Of a stretch of DNA of 64,000 nucleotides, positions 18,055-27,157 are shown one piece after another; positions within the stretch are counted from its first letter, which is position 1, and each line of letters starts with the position of its first letter. The notes beneath the pieces were generated by a model. It was not told where the DNA came from. It searched no databases and worked only from the letters and a program-made list of their open reading frames with translations. The stretch is from positions 1-64,000 of the forward strand of contig NZ_SEWE01000014.1 in NCBI RefSeq assembly GCF_004167665.1. Direction: 5' to 3'. The stretch is from Hymenobacter persicinus. GTDB taxonomy: Bacteria > Bacteroidota > Bacteroidia > Cytophagales > Hymenobacteraceae. Made by a program: the position numbers and the translations under genes.

Positions 18055-19290
18055 CTAGGCCTTATACAGCATGGCGATGCCGAAGGAGAGAGCCGTCAGG
18101 ATCAGGCCGACCATGAAGATAGTGTAGCTGATGCGCAGCAGGCGGTACTTGCGGGTCAGCACGTCGCCGAGGTAGTAGATGTCGGTGACCATGTTGGTGT
18201 AAAGAGCATCCTTTTCGCGCATGATTTCGGTCATGCCGTGCTGGAAGTCGTCGAGGCTGAGCTTGCTGAAGTTGCCGAAAAACAGCAGGTTCACCCGGCG
18301 GTTGGTAGCAATCTGGGGGCTGCGCTTCAGCCACTTAAAGCTCGTCACGTCGGGCTGGGCGCACAGGATGGCCGTCACGACCGAGCCCAGGGCCGTCACG
18401 AGCAGAATGCCCATGGGCACGCCCAGAATCGGGTTTTTGGCAAACAAAGAGCCCAGCGCCGCCGTCTTGCCCATCTTGGCCCCGGCGTAGGTGATAATCA
18501 CCGACATGAGCACCGCATTGAGCGAAATCATCATGTTGGCTTTCTTGTCGGCCATATCGGACAGCTTCATGTGGTTGCTGTACATGGTCCGAAACATGGT
18601 TTCGATGCCCCGCTTGGGCTCGGCGAAGGTGCCGGTGCTTTCCTCTTCTTTCTTCTTGACCTTCTTCTCAGTCTTCTTTAGCAGCTTGCGCTGCTGCTTG
18701 ATGTTGTCCTTGAACTGGTCCTTGTAGCGGTCCTTGGCCGCGTCGGTATGAAACTTGGCCGCAAGCAGGAAGTTGAGCTGAGTTTCGGCCCACTCGGTGT
18801 TGGAGTAGCACTTGCCCAGCATGGTTTCCCACTCGGCCCGCAGCAGCTCGGCATTCGAGAAAAAGTCTTCCCGACCCATGCTGCTCATGTCGGCGTCCAC
18901 CATCAGCTCCTGCAGCTCGGTTTCGGCGGCCTCGTCGCGGTGGGTGGCCCGGATAACGTCCTTGATAACGGCAATCCGGTCGGCGGGGTAACCCTGCTCG
19001 GTCAGCCATTGCTGGGCCATTTCCATGCTGCGGTACTCGTGCCCGTCGTAGACTTCGGTGTAGCCGGTATCGTGAAACCAGGCCGCCAGCACCAGCGCCT
19101 CCAGGTCGGCGTCGCCGAGCTGACTGGCTTCGCCCAGGGCCTTGGCTTCCTTGACCACGGCCGCCGTGTGCTTCAGCGAGTGGTACACCAGTTGGCGCGG
19201 CAATTTCTCCTCGAAAAGGGCCGTGACGTAGGATTTGGCCTTTTTCAGGATTTCGGCTTTCGCCGGCTTCATCGTTTCGATTGTTTCCAT
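18055..19290 (-). CDS. HD hydrolase with Pycsar-effector-like membrane domain
   Basis: 411 aa from METIETMKPAKAEI; the in-frame upstream extension lacks coding character. N-terminal HD phosphohydrolase domain (about 15-165): His37/His41 in YHSLKH, His73-Asp74 in WFHDTGY, His117 and Asp132 downstream. A charged coiled-coil linker (185-220, KKTEKKVKKKEEE) leads to a C-terminal domain of about 180 residues with three membrane helices (about 250-270, 287-310, 387-409) and MADKKANMMISLNAVLMS, as in the Pycsar effector family (PycTM/DUF5706). In Pycsar systems this domain disrupts the membrane when cyclic cCMP or cUMP is sensed. The fused HD domain might degrade a nucleotide signal. The neighbour is a cyclase-like gene. 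Confidence 0.85.
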   Translation of the reverse strand: METIETMKPAKAEILKKAKSYVTALFEEKLPRQLVYHSLKHTAAVVKEAKALGEASQLGDADLEALVLAAWFHDTGYTEVYDGHEYRSMEMAQQWLTEQGYPADRIAVIKDVIRATHRDEAAETELQELMVDADMSSMGREDFFSNAELLRAEWETMLGKCYSNTEWAETQLNFLLAAKFHTDAAKDRYKDQFKDNIKQQRKLLKKTEKKVKKKEEESTGTFAEPKRGIETMFRTMYSNHMKLSDMADKKANMMISLNAVLMSVIITYAGAKMGKTAALGSLFAKNPILGVPMGILLVTALGSVVTAILCAQPDVTSFKWLKRSPQIATNRRVNLLFFGNFSKLSLDDFQHGMTEIMREKDALYTNMVTDIYYLGDVLTRKYRLLRISYTIFMVGLILTALSFGIAMLYKA

Positions 19291-19546
19291 GCAGGGGAAA
19301 AAGAATGCGGGACAGCGGCAGCACCGCCCCCCTAACCGCCTTAGAACGCGAATCTGATGCGGAGGTTTTTCTTGGCCCAATGTCGGGCTAAGCCCAACCG
19401 CAGCCCAACCGTCTGCGTACGGACCGGTCAACGTCCTCCGCGCCTGTGCGTATTGCTAAGTTTACGTCATTTTTCGCAACTGCGCGTCCCGCCGCGAGGG
19501 CCCTCATGTACTGCCGATCCGCTTTTTCCCCGTTCCCCGCTTCCAT

Positions 19547-22500
19547 ATGAGAAGACATTTCCTGTTCTGCTGCCTGCTGTTGTGGGGTAGTCTGAATACC
19601 GCCCTTGCCCAGAAGACCCAGACGCCTCACCCCACCCGGCCCAACTACCACCACGGGGGAGAAAACTGGGAAAGCAAGACCCCACCCGACAGCTCCCGCA
19701 TCCGCTATTCCATCTTCCTGATTGGCGACGTGGGCAAGCCCGCGCCCAAGGCCGACGGCGGCGAGCCTTCGCTCAACTTTCTGCACCAGCAGATTGTGAA
19801 GGCCGGCGCCAAGAGCACCACCATCTACCTCGGCGACAATATCTACGAGTACGGTATGCCCCGCGAGGGCGCCTACGACCGCAAGGCGTCGGAGGAGCGC
19901 ATGATTGGGCAGCTCGACGCCCTGCGCGGCTACGCCGGCGAGAAGTACATGATTCCCGGCAACCACGACTGGAAGCAGGGCCTCAGCGGCGGCGTGGAGC
20001 AGGTCAACCGGGAGCAGGCCTTCGTGGAAAACTTCCTGACGTCTGATTCGGCCTCCTTCGCCTACACCGGCGACTTTTTCATCCCGCGCAACGCCTGCCC
20101 CGGCCCGTTTGAGGTGCGCGTGCAGGACGACGTGGTGATGATTGCCGTGAACTCGCAGTGGTTTCTGCAAACCAACGGGGAGCGGCCCTACGGCTCGAAC
20201 AGCGGCTGCGGCGTGGCCAACGAAACCGACTTCTTTACCCAGCTCGAAGACATCATTCAGCGCAACGCCGGCAAGAACATCATGGTGGTAGCTCACCACC
20301 CGATTTACTCCGACGGCATCCACGGCGGCTACTTCACCCTGGCCGACCACTTTTTCCCGCTGTCCATTGTCTATAAATACGCCTTTTTGCCCCTGCCCTT
20401 TATCGGGTCCATCTACCCGTTTGCCCGTAAGTACGGCGGGGTAAGCCAGGACATTGCCCACCCCCAGTACCAGGCCTACAAAAAGGGGCTGGAGGAGATT
20501 TTCAACAAGTACCCGAACCTCATCTACGCCTCGGGCCACGAACACAACCTGCAATACTTCAAGGTCAACTCCTGGCACCAGATCATCAGCGGCTCGGGCT
20601 GCAAAACCCAGCACGTGCGCGCCGGCAGCGGGGCTAAGTCCATGTTCTCGGACAAGGAAAAGGGCTGGTCCCGGGTAAATTACTACGACAACGGCGAGGT
20701 CTGGACCGAGTTCTGGATTCCCAACGACAAGGGCGAAAGCGGCCGCCTCGTGTTTCGTACCCCGCTCTACGCCAAGCAGACGGCCGCCGTGGTGCAGAAG
20801 CTGGAAACTAAGCAGGTGAAGCGTCCCAACTTCCGCGACAGCACCATCACGCTGGCCGTGAAGCCCGAGTACAACGACCACGGCAAGTTTCACAACTTCC
20901 TGTTCGGGGAGCACTACCGCAAGGAGTGGGCCACGCCGGTCAAGTTCAACGTGCTTGACATGGCTACCGAGCAGGGCGGCCTGGAAGCCTACAAGATTGG
21001 CGGCGGTAAGCAGACGGCCTCGCTGAAGGTGCGTAACGAAGCCGGCCGCCTGTTCACCATTCGCGGCATCAACAAGGACCCCGGCGCGGTGCTGCCCGAG
21101 GCCCTGCGCGAAGGTGCCGCGGCCGACATCCTGCAGGACCAGATTTCGGCCCAGCACCCCTACGCTTCCTTCGCCATTCCGCCCCTGGCCGATGCGGCCA
21201 AGATTCTGCACACCAACCCCAAGCCCGTGTACGTGCCCCAGGACCCGCTGCTGGGCCAGTACCTGGAGCGCTTCTCCAACACGCCCGCCGGCTTCGAGGA
21301 AGACGCCAAGGATGACCAGAGCAACGTGGCCTCGCTGGGCAATGCCACCAACCTGGTCGGCACCGACAAGGTGCTCGAGCGCCTGCAGGACGACAACGAC
21401 AACCGCGTCAACGAAAAAGCTTTTGCCCGCTCCCGCCTCTTCGACATGTGGATTGGCGACTGGGACCGGCACGAGGACCAGTGGCGCTGGGCCGAGAAAA
21501 AAGACAAGGACGGGGACCGGAAATTCACCGGCGTACCCGAAGACCGCGACATTGCCTTCTTCAAAGGCGACGGGCTGCTGCCCTACCTGGCCTCGCGCAA
21601 GTTTGCGGTGCGCAACTTCCAGAACTTCGGCTACGACTACGCCGACTACAAGGGCCTGAACCTGACCGCGCTTTCCAACGACCGGGCTTTCCTGGCTTCC
21701 GTAACGAAGGAGGACTGGGTGAAGATTGCCGAAGACATGAAGCGCGACCTGACCGACCAGGTGATTGAGCAGGCATTCCAGACCCGCTGGTCGAAGGAAA
21801 TCTACGCCCTGCACGGGGCCGAAATCGTGGCCAAGCTTAAGAGCCGCCGCGACCTGCTGCCCCAGCTGGCCGGCGACTACTACAGCACCCTCAACCGCAT
21901 TGCCGAGGTGAAGGGCAGCAAGAAGCGCGAGAAGTTTGTGGTGACCCGCCTGGATGGCGGCAAAACCCGGGTGCAGGTCAACAAGATCAACAAGGAAGGC
22001 AAGGTCAGCAAGGAGCTGTTCGACAAGACTTTTGACAAGCAAACCAAGGAAATCCGCCTCTACGGCTTTGCCGGCCAAGACACCTACAAGGTTACGGGCC
22101 AATCCAACGGCGGCTCCATCGTGCGCATCATTGCCGGCACCGACCGGGACTCCATCGTGGACGACTCCCGGGTGGGGGGCCTGTTCCGGCACAAAACCCA
22201 GGTCTACGACGGCGACTCGGGCAACGTGATTGTGCCCGGCAAGGAAACCCGCCTGCGCCTAGAACCCGGCATCGACGTGAACCGCTACGATGTGCACCCG
22301 CGCGGCAACCGCGGCGACTATAACCTCAACTACTTCGGCCCGGCCGCTTACTTTGGCTACAACATCGACGACGGCATCTTCGTGGGCGGGGGCGTCACGT
22401 ACCGCACCTACGCCTTCCGCAAGACGCCCTTCGCCACCCAGCAAACCCTGGCGGCCAACTACGCCCCGGCCCGGGAGGCCTACAACGTGCGCTACACCGG

Positions 22501-23437
22501 CAAGTTCACCGAGGTCTTTGGCAAGTTCAACCTCAACGTGAACAGCCAGCTCTACGGCCCGCAGCTGCTCTACAACTTCTTCGGCATTGGCAACGACACG
22601 AAGAACTTTGCCCAGAAAAACGACCGGGACAACGTGACCAACCGCACGGTGACCAACTCCTACCGGATCCGGTTTTCGCGCTTCTACGTGTCGCCGACCC
22701 TGGAGCGCGACATCTTCAGCTTCCTCAAGGCCGGCTTCGGACCGCAGTACGACCAGTTCCGCGTCGACCGGGACCAGATTGGCAGCGTCATCAAAGATAG
22801 CCTGAACGCCACGGGCGGGCTGGAAAACCGCCGCTTCGGCATTCGCGCTTCCGACTTCGGGATGAACCGCTACCTCGGCGGCCGGGTGTACTTCAACATC
22901 GACGCGGCCAGCTCCCCGATCAACCCGCGCATCGGTATCCGCTGGTACAACGAGGCTCAGTACAACTACCAGCTCAACGGCGAAAAGCTGAACTACGGCA
23001 ACCTGAGCTCCGAAATTCGCTTCTACCTGAGTCCTAACGTCCCCTTCCAGCTCACCTGGGCCGGCCGCCTCGGCGCCAGCCGCGCCCTCGGCGACTACCG
23101 CTTCTACCAGGCCAACACCCTGGGCGGCACCACCAACCTGCGCGGCTACCGTCGCACCCGCTACTCGGGCCGCAGCTCGACCTACGCCAACGCGGAAGTG
23201 CGCCTGCAGCTGTTCACCTTCAATGCCTACCTCGTGCCCGGCAAATTCGGTATCCTGGGCCTGGCCGACGCGGCCCGCGTGTACTCGTCGAACGACGTGA
23301 CCACCGGCCTCAAGGCTTTCCACACCGCCGTCGGTGGGGGCGTCTGGGTCGACGTGCTCAAGCAGGCCGTCATCAACGCCACCTACTCGGTCGGGGAAGA
23401 AAAGCTCGTCTTCGTCGGCTTCGATTTCCTGTTCTAG
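19547..23437 (+). CDS. Metallophosphoesterase fused to outer-membrane beta-barrel
   Basis: 1296 aa. Signal peptide 1-21 (CCLLLWGSLNTALAQ). A calcineurin-like phosphoesterase domain (about 52-350) has all metal motifs: GDVG (60-63), GDNIYEYG (from 96), GNHDW (138-142), AHHPIY and GHEHN. A middle section (about 430-900) is soluble-looking, and the C-terminal 400 residues read as alternating amphipathic strands ending in Phe (FVGFDFLF), as in Omp85/surface-antigen barrels. The enzyme domain is therefore probably tethered to the outer membrane. The protein is much longer than normal phosphoesterases. A strong palindromic terminator follows. Confidence 0.88.
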   Translation: MRRHFLFCCLLLWGSLNTALAQKTQTPHPTRPNYHHGGENWESKTPPDSSRIRYSIFLIGDVGKPAPKADGGEPSLNFLHQQIVKAGAKSTTIYLGDNIYEYGMPREGAYDRKASEERMIGQLDALRGYAGEKYMIPGNHDWKQGLSGGVEQVNREQAFVENFLTSDSASFAYTGDFFIPRNACPGPFEVRVQDDVVMIAVNSQWFLQTNGERPYGSNSGCGVANETDFFTQLEDIIQRNAGKNIMVVAHHPIYSDGIHGGYFTLADHFFPLSIVYKYAFLPLPFIGSIYPFARKYGGVSQDIAHPQYQAYKKGLEEIFNKYPNLIYASGHEHNLQYFKVNSWHQIISGSGCKTQHVRAGSGAKSMFSDKEKGWSRVNYYDNGEVWTEFWIPNDKGESGRLVFRTPLYAKQTAAVVQKLETKQVKRPNFRDSTITLAVKPEYNDHGKFHNFLFGEHYRKEWATPVKFNVLDMATEQGGLEAYKIGGGKQTASLKVRNEAGRLFTIRGINKDPGAVLPEALREGAAADILQDQISAQHPYASFAIPPLADAAKILHTNPKPVYVPQDPLLGQYLERFSNTPAGFEEDAKDDQSNVASLGNATNLVGTDKVLERLQDDNDNRVNEKAFARSRLFDMWIGDWDRHEDQWRWAEKKDKDGDRKFTGVPEDRDIAFFKGDGLLPYLASRKFAVRNFQNFGYDYADYKGLNLTALSNDRAFLASVTKEDWVKIAEDMKRDLTDQVIEQAFQTRWSKEIYALHGAEIVAKLKSRRDLLPQLAGDYYSTLNRIAEVKGSKKREKFVVTRLDGGKTRVQVNKINKEGKVSKELFDKTFDKQTKEIRLYGFAGQDTYKVTGQSNGGSIVRIIAGTDRDSIVDDSRVGGLFRHKTQVYDGDSGNVIVPGKETRLRLEPGIDVNRYDVHPRGNRGDYNLNYFGPAAYFGYNIDDGIFVGGGVTYRTYAFRKTPFATQQTLAANYAPAREAYNVRYTGKFTEVFGKFNLNVNSQLYGPQLLYNFFGIGNDTKNFAQKNDRDNVTNRTVTNSYRIRFSRFYVSPTLERDIFSFLKAGFGPQYDQFRVDRDQIGSVIKDSLNATGGLENRRFGIRASDFGMNRYLGGRVYFNIDAASSPINPRIGIRWYNEAQYNYQLNGEKLNYGNLSSEIRFYLSPNVPFQLTWAGRLGASRALGDYRFYQANTLGGTTNLRGYRRTRYSGRSSTYANAEVRLQLFTFNAYLVPGKFGILGLADAARVYSSNDVTTGLKAFHTAVGGGVWVDVLKQAVINATYSVGEEKLVFVGFDFLF

Positions 23438-23628
23438 GTGGTTTAATGCGTTAGTGAGTAAGGGCGCTGGTGGCCAAATAAGCGAAGCTTACAACGTCCC
23501 GCTCTTTTTTCGCAGAAAGCCCCGGCGTAGGCCTACGCCGGGGCTTTCTGTTGCCCGCCGGCCCGTGCCCGGGCCCCGGCGTTTCATCCCTTCGCCATTT
23601 CACAATTTCACCATCTCACTACTTCACC
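23437..23628. repeat. Octamer-armed palindromic element D, with embedded terminator
   Basis: Left arm GGTGGTTT, AATGCGTT, AGTGAGTA, AGGGCGCT, GGTGGCC; right arm (23593-23628) CGCCATTT, CACAATTT, CACCATCT, CACTACTT, CACC. A 38-bp perfect palindrome terminator sits between the arms, making this the longest copy in the window. Confidence 0.55.
23513..23550 (+). terminator. Perfect 38-bp palindrome terminator
   Basis: CAGAAAGCCCCGGCGTAGG followed immediately by its exact complement, with no unpaired loop bases in the DNA. It ends the phosphoesterase/barrel gene. Confidence 0.75.
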
Positions 23629-23707
23629 GCTGCGGCTATCCTTTTTTTCGGATTCCCGTTTAGCCCATCATCACCTCCTTTCCTTCGCTCTGCTTCTTTC
23701 CAACCAC

Positions 23708-24862
23708 ATGATGCTGACCTTTTCTCCCTTCCGCCTCCCGGCCCGGTCTGCTGTCCGCCTCGTGCTGACCGGCCTGACCGGCCTGTCCCTGCACGTGGCC
23801 GCTACGGCCCAGGTGACGCCGACTACGCCGGTGTATCCGCCGCCCGCGCCCCTGCCCGGCGACACGGCCCGCGCCGACCAAGTGGGCCGGAGCCAGGAGT
23901 TTGCCACGCCTTCGGTGGTGGGGCAGGGGCCGAGCAAGGGCCTCGTGTTTCACCTTGAAAGCCTGTCGGACTTCGCCGTGAAAAGCAAGCTCAACGACCA
24001 GACACCTTCCAAGGACGTGAGCACCACGGTCACCAAAAACCGCCGGGCCTTCATCAAAGCCTACGCCCCGCTCTGGAACCATCCTCACCTGAAGGTGATT
24101 CTGGGCGTCAACTACGACCGGGAGGAGTTCCAGTTCAAAGACCCCAGCCAGTCGGTGTTCTACCAAAACCTGGAAGACAAGGGCCTCAAGGTCATCGGGA
24201 CCCAACTGGCCGTTATCCGGCCCATCGACGAGGTGCACTGGTTTATTGCCCGCGTGAAGGGAGAGCTCAACGGCGACTACACGTCCTCGGAGCTCAACGT
24301 GAAGGACTACCTCAAAACCCAGGCTGAGTTTATCTACGGCTGGAAGCGTAGCCCCACTTTCAGCTGGGGCGTGGGCGGTCAGCTGGGCTACACTTTCGGG
24401 CGCCAGAGCATCTACCCCGTCATTCTCTACAACCGCACGTTCAACCAGCACTGGGGCGTGGAAGCGCTGTTTCCAGCGCGTGTATCGGTGCGGCGCAACC
24501 TGAACCCGCGCACCCTGCTCTTCGGCGGCTACACCGTGGATGGCATGAACTACAACATCAAGCTGCGCCAGCCCCTGGCCAACGGCCTGCAAACCCTGAT
24601 TGTGCGCGAAACCGAGGTCAAGGCCCGTCTGCGCTTGGAACGCGAGATTTACGACTTCCTCTGGTTTGGCCTCGAGGGTGGCTACCGCTACAACTATTCC
24701 TTCAATAGTCTCGATCAGGCCGGCAACGAGGCCAAGGGTGGCCTGTTTGGCCCTTCCCGGCCCAAAATCATCGACAACACCCTGGGCGGCGCACCCTACG
24801 CCAGCTTGGAAGTGTTTTTGGTGCCCCCGCGCAAGTTCCTGAAGAAAACGGCCAGCAAGTAG
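23708..24862 (+). CDS. Outer-membrane protein, DUF6268-like
   Basis: 384 aa. Signal peptide to about residue 36 (LVLTGLTGLSLHVAATAQ). The mature part is all beta: regularly alternating aromatic strands such as VILGVNYDREEFQFKDP, WGVGGQLGYTFGRQ and FGLEGGYRYNYSFN, ending LEVFLVPPRKFLKK. It probably forms an outer-membrane barrel. Likeness to DUF6268 is by memory of the family, so the domain name is tentative. A second ATG directly follows the first. It is the last rightward gene before the converging ppk1. Confidence 0.72.
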   Translation: MMLTFSPFRLPARSAVRLVLTGLTGLSLHVAATAQVTPTTPVYPPPAPLPGDTARADQVGRSQEFATPSVVGQGPSKGLVFHLESLSDFAVKSKLNDQTPSKDVSTTVTKNRRAFIKAYAPLWNHPHLKVILGVNYDREEFQFKDPSQSVFYQNLEDKGLKVIGTQLAVIRPIDEVHWFIARVKGELNGDYTSSELNVKDYLKTQAEFIYGWKRSPTFSWGVGGQLGYTFGRQSIYPVILYNRTFNQHWGVEALFPARVSVRRNLNPRTLLFGGYTVDGMNYNIKLRQPLANGLQTLIVRETEVKARLRLEREIYDFLWFGLEGGYRYNYSFNSLDQAGNEAKGGLFGPSRPKIIDNTLGGAPYASLEVFLVPPRKFLKKTASK

Positions 24863-24887
24863 CTTGCGCCCAAATCGTTAAAATCAG

Positions 24888-24922
24888 AAAGGCCCTCTCC
24901 AACAACGGAGAGGGCCTTTTTT
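24888..24922. terminator. Bidirectional terminator
   Basis: AAAGGCCCTCTCC and GGAGAGGGCCTTT around AACAAC, followed by a T-run, between the converging DUF6268-like gene and ppk1. Confidence 0.85.
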
Positions 24923-24940
24923 CTTGCTTATGAGTGCAGC

Positions 24941-27046
24941 TTAGTGAGGTTTGGGAGCCGGAGTCCGGCGGCGCTTACCGAGCTTTTTGAGGTACTCGTA
25001 GGTCTCGAACTGGGCGCGCACCTGCTGCTCGGCAGCCTCGTCCTGGCCGAGGTAGTTGTTCTGCCAGTCCCGCGACTTCACGTTGTCTTGGCGCTGCAAG
25101 TCGAGCAGGTGGCGGACTTCGGCCCGCAGTTCGGGATTCAGAATCGGGAAGGCTACCTCCACGCGGCGGTCCAGGTTGCGGGCCATCCAGTCGGAGGAGG
25201 CCACGTACACTTTCTCGTCGCCGTCGTTGCCAAACACGTACACCCGGGCGTGCTCGAGGTAGCGGTCTACCATCCCGCGCTGCTGGATGTTGGCGCTCTG
25301 CCCCTCCAGACCCGGAATCAGGCAGGAGATGCCCCGGATCAGCAGCTCCACCCGCACGCCGGCCTGGCTGGCTTCGTAAAGCTTCAGGATCATGCGCTCA
25401 TCCTGCAGGGCGTTGAGCTTGAGGATAATGTAGGCGTCCTTGCCATGCTTGGCCAGCTTGATTTCCCGGTCGATGAGGGCGTTGAGCTTTTCGCGCAGCT
25501 CGAAAGGCGCCACCAGCAGGTGCTCGAAGCCGGTTTTGGGCTGCCGGTCGTGGAAGTAGCGGAACACCTCGGCCGCTTCCCGGGTCAGGCGCGGGTCACT
25601 GGTAAACAGGCCGTGGTCGGCGTAGATGTGGCTGGTGACCTCGTTGAAGTTGCCGGTGCTGAAGTAGGCGTAGAGGCGGTTCTGCTCGTCCTCGGTGCGG
25701 GTGATGAGCAGCAGCTTGCTGTGCACCTTGAGCTCGGGAATGCCGAAGATGACGTTGGCGCCGGCCTTTTGCAGCTTCTCGGCCCAAAACATGTTCGACT
25801 CCTCGTCGAAGCGGGCCTTGAGCTCCACAACGACCGTCACCTGCTTGCCGTTTTTGACGGCTTTCAGCAGGGCCTTGGCCACTTCACTCTTGGCGGCCAC
25901 CCGGTAGAGCGTGATGTTGATGCTGGTCACCTGGGCGTCGGTAGCGGCCTCGGTGATAAAGCGCGTCACGTAATCGAACGACTGGTAGGGCAGGTGCAGC
26001 AGGTGGTCGCGCTCGGCAATGGCGGCCAGCATCTTGCCGCCGGTGCGGGGCAGGGTGGGGTGGGGCAGGGGCGGCTGCTCCGGGTACTGCAGCTCGGTCA
26101 GGCCCAGAGTCGGAAAGCCGAAGAAGTCGCGGAAGTTGTGGTAGCGGCTGCCTTCCACCAGCTCGTCCTTGCCGATGCCGGTTTTCTGCATCACCATCTT
26201 CAGCACGGCCTTGGGCACGCCGGGGTCGTAGAGCAGGCGGGCGGGGTAGCCGGTTTCGCGCTTCTGCAGGCTGCTCTTGATTTTGGCCATCATGTTGCCC
26301 GACACTTCCTCCTGAATGTCTAGCTCCGCGTCGCGGGACAGCTTCAGCGCGTGCACTTCTACTTTGGCGTACTTCGGAAACAGGTCGTGGGCGCAGCAGC
26401 GAATCACGTCGTCGAGAAACATCACGTAGTGCTCTTCGCCCTGAGTAGGCAACTGCACGAAACGGCCACCGTGGCGCTTGGTGGGCAGCTCCATCACCAC
26501 CACCCGCTCCTTGTCGTCGTGCTTTTTCTGCTTGACGGGCGCGGAGAGGTAAAAGGTCAGGTACACGGTCTGGTCCTTGAGAAACAGGTGGTGCAGGTTC
26601 TCGTCCAGAATCACGGGGGACAGCAAATCCTGCACCTTTTCCCGGAAGTAGTCGTGTACCCAGGTGCGCTGCTCCTCGCTCAGGTCGTGCTCGGCCACGA
26701 GGTGAATGTGCTGGCGCTGGAGCTCGGGCATGATGCCCTCGCGGAAGGTTTCGCCAAACTCCTGCTGCTGCCGGCCCACTTCGTCGAGCAGATTTTTGAG
26801 CTGCTCGCCCGGGTCTTCGCCCAGCTTGGCCCGGGTTTTTTTCTTGAGCTTAACCAGGCGGCGCAGCGTAGCCACGCGCACCTTGAAGTACTCGTCTAGG
26901 TTAGAGGAGAAAATAGCCAGGAACTTCACCCGTTCCAGCAGCGGCACCGCCGGATTTTGTGCTTCCTGCAAGACGCGGCGGTTGAAGGTCAGCCAGCTAA
27001 GCTCGCGGTTGAGCAGCACGGGGTGGTGTTTCTTGGTTGAGTCCAT
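24941..27046 (-). CDS. ppk1: Polyphosphate kinase 1
   Basis: 701 aa, the normal length. N-terminal PPK domain (LLNRELSWLTFNRRVLQEA, residues 11-29, is diagnostic). In the catalytic half, His442 (ELKVHSKLLLI) is the auto-phosphorylated residue, equivalent to His435 of the E. coli enzyme, and His599 (YLEHARVYVF) is the second conserved histidine. YFSTGNFNE marks the phospholipase-D-like fold. The enzyme reversibly transfers the ATP gamma phosphate to polyphosphate, at the inner face of the membrane. A SixA-like phosphatase gene lies directly downstream on the same strand... it is transcribed toward ppk1, with a palindromic element between them, so both may be one unit read leftward, sixA first. 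Confidence 0.97.
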   Translation of the reverse strand: MDSTKKHHPVLLNRELSWLTFNRRVLQEAQNPAVPLLERVKFLAIFSSNLDEYFKVRVATLRRLVKLKKKTRAKLGEDPGEQLKNLLDEVGRQQQEFGETFREGIMPELQRQHIHLVAEHDLSEEQRTWVHDYFREKVQDLLSPVILDENLHHLFLKDQTVYLTFYLSAPVKQKKHDDKERVVVMELPTKRHGGRFVQLPTQGEEHYVMFLDDVIRCCAHDLFPKYAKVEVHALKLSRDAELDIQEEVSGNMMAKIKSSLQKRETGYPARLLYDPGVPKAVLKMVMQKTGIGKDELVEGSRYHNFRDFFGFPTLGLTELQYPEQPPLPHPTLPRTGGKMLAAIAERDHLLHLPYQSFDYVTRFITEAATDAQVTSINITLYRVAAKSEVAKALLKAVKNGKQVTVVVELKARFDEESNMFWAEKLQKAGANVIFGIPELKVHSKLLLITRTEDEQNRLYAYFSTGNFNEVTSHIYADHGLFTSDPRLTREAAEVFRYFHDRQPKTGFEHLLVAPFELREKLNALIDREIKLAKHGKDAYIILKLNALQDERMILKLYEASQAGVRVELLIRGISCLIPGLEGQSANIQQRGMVDRYLEHARVYVFGNDGDEKVYVASSDWMARNLDRRVEVAFPILNPELRAEVRHLLDLQRQDNVKSRDWQNNYLGQDEAAEQQVRAQFETYEYLKKLGKRRRTPAPKPH

Positions 27047-27060
27047 GAGCGGGGAAGTAT

Positions 27061-27157
27061 GAATTATGAGCTCTGAAGCATGAATTGGTGCTGACGAAGG
27101 CAGCGCTTCTGCTACCGACCGTCAGGAATTCGTGATTCAGAAGTTATAACTCTCAAT
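27061..27157. repeat. Palindromic element with a second octamer type
   Basis: Left arm contains TCTGAAGCATGAATT and ends CTGACG; the complement of the right arm reads TCTGAATCACGAATT then CCTGACG. Outer units are TATGA/TATAAC-like, giving an imperfect stem of about 35 bp around a GC-rich core. It fills the gap between ppk1 and the phosphatase gene, and its right end contributes the TGA stop of the latter. Confidence 0.5.

Noticed and set aside
19388..22192. 934-codon open frame antisense to the phosphoesterase gene
   Set aside because: Shadow of the real gene; Leu/Val/Gly/His-rich translation without domain, and the opposite strand has complete metal motifs.
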